From assembly GCF_024713945.1 (NCBI RefSeq), contig NC_134686.1:3284947-3348946 (forward strand): DNA of 64,000 nt, in the 5' to 3' direction. Made by a program: the position numbers and the translations under genes. Positions within the stretch are counted from its first letter, which is position 1, and every line of letters begins with the position of its first letter. Of this stretch, positions 58,747-64,000 are shown one piece after another. Source of the stretch: Dermatophagoides farinae (Eukaryota; Arthropoda; Arachnida; Sarcoptiformes; Pyroglyphidae). Below the pieces are notes generated by a model. It was not told the DNA's origin. It ran no database searches and was given only the letters and a program-made list of their open reading frames with translations.

Positions 58747-60184
58747 ATTGAATGCGACTGATTATCCTTTTTAACATTCGTTGGTAGACCGGGCATTTTG
58801 TGTCAGTAGTTCGGTGAGACGGAACATCCGTGATTCGATTTTTGTGGCAGTTGATACAGAATGGATAATCATTTCGATGTTGGCATTGTTCAAAATTATG
58901 ATCGCCACCACAATGCAAACAAGTTGGCCTATCTTCTCGGCAGTTGTTTTGATGATGGTTGAAGCCTTGACATTTGTAACATCGGTGAAGTGGATTCATG
59001 TCCTCGGCATGCACATAATTATAATCAATATTTACACGACCATACAATTGATTTATGATGATATCTCTAATTGCCGGAATAACCCGTATGCCGAAGTTGG
59101 CGAACTTTTGTGGATTTTTATTCGGCCTTTCGAAACATACTTCAATTGCGTTTTCCATCTCAATCTGGTGAGTGTCTAGGTAGTCGGCAATTACTATGTT
59201 GAAAAATGTGATCATACCAGGCAATTCGTGTTTCGATATGCCCTTCCTCACCCCCTTTAGATAAATGATTGGATTTCTTTTCTTTTCGTTTTCACATTTC
59301 CATCCTTCTGTCTTGGTAGCGATTTGGTCGAACTTTTCCTTACTGCTTGGGCTCTCGAACCGCAGGGCAAATTTCCCATTGGATAAACTGGCTGTTTCTT
59401 TGACTTTTATACCATGTTCAATTGGGACTATTCGTTGCGCGATTTCTTTACGGACGTTTTCAGCATCTTCATTGCCAACAATTGATACGACACTACCCAG
59501 GTTTGGATGTCCTTGGGCGGCCGTCATTTTAACAATACTGGCGAAGGACTCCGGCCGTTGGTACTCTACAGTCTCTGGCGGGATATCACTTCTCGTCATT
59601 TTTTCATTGATTGATTGGATTGATTTTTTCATTTCTTTCAATTGTTCGAAGATGGCGATGTTGCTGATCTGGATGTTGTTATTGTTCACAGCTGCTGATG
59701 TTTGTTGACATTCGCATCTTGACACTTTGTCCTGCAAAACTTTAACTTCTTGCTGCAAGGCCATAATCGTTTGAAGGGCGGCGATTACACGTAGCTTGGT
59801 GGATTCCCTGAGAGCACCGTTCACGTCCATGATTTCTTTTAAGGCCAATTGGGCCGATAAAATATCTGTTTCTGAGGCATGGGAAAGATTAGAATTGTTA
59901 TTATCATTTTCCATACTGTTATGCATCGTTATAGTGGTGGTGATATTTCCTCCGGCGTTGGCAGATCCAGGAATAGATGAAATGCTCAAGTTGTCGTCGC
60001 CCAACTCACTATCGTCTTCAATAACAATAAGCTGTTCATCTAATTGACTATTGGTGCCGTGGATCAATCGTTTCTCCAAGGACGTCGCTGATCCACCTGA
60101 TGACGATGAATTTTCACGAGGTTGTTTTGAGCCACTCTCCATTTCGTTGTTCGGCGATCTGCCTTTCCTCTTGGCCCGGGCCAT
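58739..60184 (-). CDS. Non-LTR retrotransposon ORF1 (gag-like, three zinc knuckles)
   Basis: About 481 residues from ATG 60,184 (MARAKRKGRSPNN, basic). An in-frame ATG 28 codons upstream (60,268) is also possible. Low-complexity Ser/Asn region, then a coiled-coil-like segment (ALQTIMALQQEVKVLQDKVS), a mid domain (SIVGNEDAENVRKEIAQRIV), the YVHAEDMNPLHRC segment, and three knuckles CYKCQGFNHHQNNC, CLHCGGDHNFEQC and CINC...HRTTDTKC. It binds element RNA and, in relatives, targets it to telomeres. Ends TAG at 58,739. Intact frame. Confidence 0.9.
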   Translation of the reverse strand: MARAKRKGRSPNNEMESGSKQPRENSSSSGGSATSLEKRLIHGTNSQLDEQLIVIEDDSELGDDNLSISSIPGSANAGGNITTTITMHNSMENDNNNSNLSHASETDILSAQLALKEIMDVNGALRESTKLRVIAALQTIMALQQEVKVLQDKVSRCECQQTSAAVNNNNIQISNIAIFEQLKEMKKSIQSINEKMTRSDIPPETVEYQRPESFASIVKMTAAQGHPNLGSVVSIVGNEDAENVRKEIAQRIVPIEHGIKVKETASLSNGKFALRFESPSSKEKFDQIATKTEGWKCENEKKRNPIIYLKGVRKGISKHELPGMITFFNIVIADYLDTHQIEMENAIEVCFERPNKNPQKFANFGIRVIPAIRDIIINQLYGRVNIDYNYVHAEDMNPLHRCYKCQGFNHHQNNCREDRPTCLHCGGDHNFEQCQHRNDYPFCINCHKNRITDVPSHRTTDTKCPVYQRMLKRIISRIQYV

Positions 60185-60479
60185 AGGCGCCAGCCGGTCA
60201 AAGCACAAAACGGGTGGAGCAACGAACAGATCACAGAATAAGTACGATGGTGATGGGACACGAAGCAAAGGTCACAGCACAGGATTGTTCAATGAGATGA
60301 GCACAATGTAAACAAATTTTTTAGAAAATTTTGCAAGTCGAAATTTAAGGCACACATAAACAAAAAGTTATTGGACGATGAAATTTCGGCAGCAAAACAT
60401 AGGCAGGTTGAATTGATAACATGCAAAATATTTCAGCATGGTTAAATAGCCTCTGTGTGTGATGAAGAACGAAAAAGGG

Positions 60480-60493
60480 GGTTAGGTTAGGTT

Positions 60494-60495
<2 letters not shown>
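60480..60495 (+). repeat. Short TTAGG tract
   Basis: GGTTAGGTTAGGTTGG between two elements, preceded by GGGG. Confidence 0.85.
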
Positions 60496-60528
<33 letters not shown>

Positions 60529-63154
60529 AAAATAATTTTATTATTCATTTAAAAAGGTCGGCAATGGCCAACCAAGGATATCAATCAATACAAAATTCAA
60601 TAAAAAAGATCATGAATCGATCATATGGAAAGAATGAAAAGAAAAAAAAACAAAGATAAAATAAGAAAGAAAAAAAAAGAACTAATAAACAAAAATTAAA
60701 TAAAATGAAAAATTTCAAATTTGAAAATTGTGTCCATTGTTGTGTGTATGTTGTAGGATTATGTGTTTGTGTAGAAATGGTACGATAATAACAATGCTGA
60801 TGGCGTAACATGCTGCAGTAAAGACTGTGCGAAAAGAAAGTTAAATAATAAACCGCCAATCGAGAAGAAGCCACAGGTGATATACGACCAACGGTCAAGT
60901 ATGGCCGGGAAGAAGATATGCCGAAGATTGGCGAAATCACAGCCGATAAATGAAGCAAGTTGAACGAGGCTGGTGTTGATCCAGGCCGGTGGTAAATGTG
61001 TCGATGTTTGATGGTGATGGCCAGGATTCGTTCAATGATTGTTGTGAAGAAAGGCCAGTGTGTATTGTGTATGTGTGAGTGTGGTATATTTGTGTATGCT
61101 GGTGTTTGAAGACTATTATCATGAAAAACAAAAGACAATGATCATGGATTGACACAATTGAATGTTGACAAAATTTAAGAAAATTGTGCAGCATAACCAA
61201 TAGGTCGGTCGATCGCAACCAAATGTGGCAATTTCAAGTGTTTAAATACCGAAACAATGATTGGAAAGAAAAAAAAAAAAAAAAAAAATTGACTCGTCTT
61301 TGGGGGTGGCATGTGTGGATGAGATGGGAGTGATACTCAAGTGTTATTTTTGACGCTAAAAAAAAAGAGAAAAAGTTTTTGATTTTTCGGTAAAGTCGCC
61401 AACGCCTAGATTTTTAATTTTGGCGCCATGATTTCATGTTTTGCCGATAGGTGGTGAAGATGCTTGTTTTTGTTTGTTCAATTGCTGCTGTTGTCGAAAT
61501 GGCCATCCAACTTGCTCATGTTATTGTTTACATTCGATTTGTGTAGTGAATTTGAATTGTTTTCCAATGTTGATTGCTATACTTTAATTCGGGTAAGTTG
61601 TTCTATTTAATTGAATTCAATTTATTTGCGATCATCGATTCTGGACCCAACGTGTGCTGATTGAAAGAGGTAATGTCTTCATTTTGATTTTCTGGATTGT
61701 TTACTAATTATTCATCTTTTCAGGATTATTATTTGAATTGACATCTATATTGATTACTGGTGCTGGGCCAAGAAGAATCACCTGTGATATTTCAATTTTC
61801 AATCGATTTTAATATACGATTTTAGCTTGCCGATTTTATCAATTTTCATCAATAGGATTTTCAAATTGTAGATTTAACCAATTGTAGAAGTATCAAATTT
61901 TTAGGATTTTCCAATTTAGTTTTAACCAATAATCGACTTATCATATGTTATCGACGAAGATTTTGAGCCCCAATCTGGCTAGTTGTTATTATCATCAGTT
62001 GTGCAGATCAATTTGACGTAAATCGTTTGTAATTTCTGATTCAATAATCATTAAGATTTGGCCAATTGTAAGATGAAGAATTATGGATTGATGGTTACGA
62101 TAATATGATTTCCAGATTGTGGATTGGACCAATTGTGAAGCTATCGATTTTTAGGATTTTCTATTTTTAGTATTAATCAATAATCGACTTATCATATGTC
62201 TAATATCGACTTATCATTTTTGGAGTGATTTAATCAATTCTGGTTGTTGGTCTGTTACTATTGAATGATTATGGCACATCTGTTGACCTGCCGTTATGTG
62301 ATGATTTGCCTTAGTGAATTATGTCTTGATTCGATGCCAAAAGTAAATAACGCCAAAATTGTAGCCTGTTGACATGATTTTTGATGGATAATTAAGACAG
62401 CTGGTGTAAATTTTTTTTTTTTTTGTTTGTAAACAACGCCAGTGCTGCCATCTGGGTTTTCTTTTGTGAACTAGCCAATAATTTGAGCCAATTGTTATTT
62501 ATATATTTTTTTTGTTTGTTGCCATCGATAGTGGTGCCATCTAGTTTTTCTTTTGTGGACTAGTCGATGATTTGAGCCAGTTGTTGTTTGTGTATATTTT
62601 TGTTTATTGACATTGTTGAAGGTGCCATCTGGTGTGTTTTTCGAGAATTTATACATTTATTTGTGCCAATTGTTGTTTATTTATGGAAATGATCAGCTGA
62701 TTCAATTTAGTTTAATGATACTTCATAGGATGTCGAATATCTCTCTGCTAGGTGACCACATGTTGCATTATGTTGTGTTCTGTGGGTAAATGTTACGTGT
62801 GTTTGCAGTTGTTGTGTCCAGTGTTTGCGAAAGACGTGTTGAATTACATTCTGGTTCGTTGTGTTATATTTTTGTTGTGTAAGTGTGGTCACGTTACTTG
62901 TGATGACCGAAGTTCACTCCCTGATCGACATAGCTGTTTACGGGGGCTACCCAGGAGATGTCAATCTGTTGTTTGCTGATCTGTGTTTGTTGTGTGTGTG
63001 TTTGTCTGTAACATTTGTTGTGTAATTTGTTTGTGTTCGAAAATAAATAATAAAAAAAAAAAAAAAAAGAAATGATTAAAATCTGGTATTGTGTAAATAC
63101 TTGTGTGTGTGTATCAGCAGTTCGCAACATCTACCCTCCCTTTCCTAACAAAAG
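60496..63154 (-). mobile_element. ORF-less retroelement, longest copy of the 41.6 kb type
   Basis: T-tract and GGTCGGCAATGGCC box, then 1.26 kb matching 41,640-42,898, and a further 1.4 kb not in that copy. This extra part holds TAGGATTTTCAAATT repeats (61.84-62.2 kb), a three-unit tandem repeat (62,408-62,685) and a T/G-rich 5' block ending at TTAGG. No protein domain. Confidence 0.8.
62408..62685. repeat. Three-copy tandem repeat of about 88 bases
   Basis: Each unit: T-run with TTTGTTTG/TTTATTG, a GTGCTGCCATCTGG-like box, TTTTC, then GAGCCA.TTGTT. Units are diverged, so old. Confidence 0.7.
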
Positions 63155-63170
63155 CTAGGTTAGGTTAGGT
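63155..63170 (+). repeat. Short TTAGG tract
   Basis: CTAGGTTAGGTTAGG between the ORF-less element and the last hairpin pair. Confidence 0.9.
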
Positions 63171-63180
63171 AAACGCGCGA

Positions 63181-63216
63181 GCCGAACCTCACGAGCTTAG
63201 CTCGTGACGGTTCGGC
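63181..63216 (-). ncRNA. Conserved bulged hairpin, 3'-terminal copy
   Basis: Arms GCCGAACC+TCACGAGC and GCTCGTGA+C+GGTTCGGC, triloop TTA. The A to G change in the left arm is matched by T to C in the right arm relative to other copies. Confidence 0.8.
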
Positions 63217-63242
63217 GGTGTAACCGGAGGAGTGAACTTCGA

Positions 63243-63278
63243 GCCAAACCTCACGAGCTATGCTCGTGACGGTTTGGC
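63243..63278 (-). ncRNA. Conserved bulged hairpin, inner copy
   Basis: Arms GCCAAACC+TCACGAGC and GCTCGTGA+C+GGTTTGGC, triloop TAT, 62 bases from its partner. Confidence 0.8.
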
Positions 63279-63739
63279 GGAGTCACGGAGAAAATGTGGT
63301 CACAAGCTGAGCATTATCGTCAATCGGCGGTGCATAACTAGACAATTGGTTGATTAATCATGGCTAGGTATAGATCAGTTGAAAGAAAAACGATACAGGC
63401 CGGCGGTGATGCAACTGTTGGCAACACATTTGGATCAAATTCCACTTCTATCAAAGAAAATTTGGTATTCATAGAATTTCTGTCGTGATGATCAGTCGAT
63501 AGCTATTATGTGTATTGATCGATTGATGAATGGTCGACTATTGGATGGATTCAGCCAATGATCACATCGACATTTGGTGGTAGTGGCCAGTTATTTGTTG
63601 ATAATGCATGATTATGACAACGACTGGATAAACTAAGGATTTTGGCACAAGGCCGACCCTATACTTTGTTGAATGGGTGGCAATTGATTGGCACTGATTA
63701 CTTGTTGATACACAGTTTAATAAAGATAATATATAGGAA

Positions 63740-64000
63740 AAGGGTTGGTTAAATTGTGTTGTTTTTTTATTTAAAATTAAATTTTTATTTTTTTGATATT
63801 GGAAAAAGGTTGGTTATGGGGTTTTGATTTTAATTGGTTATTTTTAATTGGGAATTTAGTTGGTTGTTGTTGTTAGGTTTTGGTTAGGTTAGGTTGTTGG
63901 GAAGGTTTTTTGATTTTGGTTTTTGGTTAGGTTTTGGTTGGTTTTTAGGTTGGTTGGTTTGGTTAGGTTAGGTTGGTTAGGTTGGTTAGGGTTTTGGTTG
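63740..64000 (+). repeat. G/T-biased degenerate telomeric sequence at window end
   Basis: TTGGTTAGG-like units become dense towards the edge, with hardly any C. The first part (AAAATTAAATTTTTATTT, then AAAAAGGTTGGTTATGG) resembles the 3' box of the array elements with C and A changed towards T and G. Confidence 0.65.

Larger units (their letters stand above)
53363..60476 (-). mobile_element. Autonomous-looking R1/TRAS-like retrotransposon (or two nested elements)
   Basis: Contains ORF1 (58,739-60,184), ORF2 (55,117-58,746), a 5' leader truncated at TTAGG (60,477) and, on the left, a 28-base poly(A) with the GATCGGCAATGGCC box. The 1.75 kb between the ORF2 stop and the poly(A) includes a 309-base copy of the element's own 5' leader and first ORF1 codons (53,809-54,117). 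The left 1.6 kb may therefore be a separate, internally deleted derivative whose 5' end lies near 55.0 kb, where a T-rich tract (about 55,021-55,037) could mark the true 3' end of the ORF2 element. Confidence 0.8.
63171..63740 (-). mobile_element. Hairpin-ended retroelement fragment nearest the telomere
   Basis: Begins (3' end) with two hairpins beside TTAGG as in the ORF2 elements at 45 and 50 kb. The following 450 bases have no ORF2 similarity that I can see and no long frame. Confidence 0.6.

Noticed and set aside
59265-59708. 147-residue plus-strand frame
   Set aside because: Antisense shadow of retroelement ORF1.
1-64000. CRISPR arrays or bacterial operons
   Set aside because: Spliced eukaryotic genes throughout. 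Repeats are microsatellites, TTAGG or transposon-derived, with no regular repeat-spacer pattern.

Overview
This is an arthropod chromosome end, most likely from an astigmatid mite of the house-dust-mite type. The reasons are strongly AT-rich intergenic DNA full of ATG/CAT trinucleotide runs, very short introns (about 50-110 bases), an arthropod latrophilin/Cirl gene, and TTAGG telomeric repeats. The species call is inference and no database was consulted.

Positions 1-33,000 are ordinary host DNA. The first 14.6 kb show no convincing coding exon and are probably the 5' intron(s) or flank of the latrophilin gene, whose visible exons run from 14,641 to 20,110 (+). The receptor has a carbohydrate-binding lectin domain, an HRM, a GAIN/GPS autoproteolysis site, seven membrane segments and a long glutamine-rich tail. 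Two neighbouring exons encode alternative second halves of the lectin domain. Next come a secreted serine-rich protein (21,618-22,561, +), a divergent catalase (about 23,888-25,755, +, five or so exons), a glycine-rich secreted protein that is a distant paralogue of the serine-rich one (30,192-31,194, +), and a six-finger C2H2 protein (31,781-32,701, -), which is the last intact-looking host gene.

Positions 33,000-40,000 are a decay zone. It holds a broken gene for a small secreted protein (34,715-36,084), the C-terminus of a hAT transposase (about 36,400-36,620), a plus-strand R1/TRAS-like retroelement with ORF1, an endonuclease and an RNase-H-like end but no reverse transcriptase (36,850-38,995), and scattered zinc-knuckle fragments.

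Positions 40,000-64,000 are a head-to-tail array of at least a dozen non-LTR retrotransposon insertions. All lie on the minus strand and nearly all are separated by short TTAGG tracts, as expected if they insert into telomeric repeats. Because TTAGG reads rightwards on the plus strand, the chromosome tip lies at or beyond the right edge. One element (53,363-60,476) keeps intact ORF1 and ORF2 (endonuclease, reverse transcriptase, C-terminal zinc finger). Another (50,310-53,266) keeps ORF2 from just after the endonuclease. The rest are ORF-less or truncated. Two kinds of 3' end occur. One is a poly(A) tail preceded by a conserved box (minus strand TGGCCATTGCCGA). The other lacks poly(A) and carries one or two copies of a long bulged hairpin with compensatory base changes, ending directly in CCTAACC.

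The observations most worth following are the covarying hairpins, the ORF2 copy at 45.6-46.0 kb that is replaced column by column with TTAGG, the mutually exclusive lectin exons, and the conserved 8-base ORF1/ORF2 overlap.
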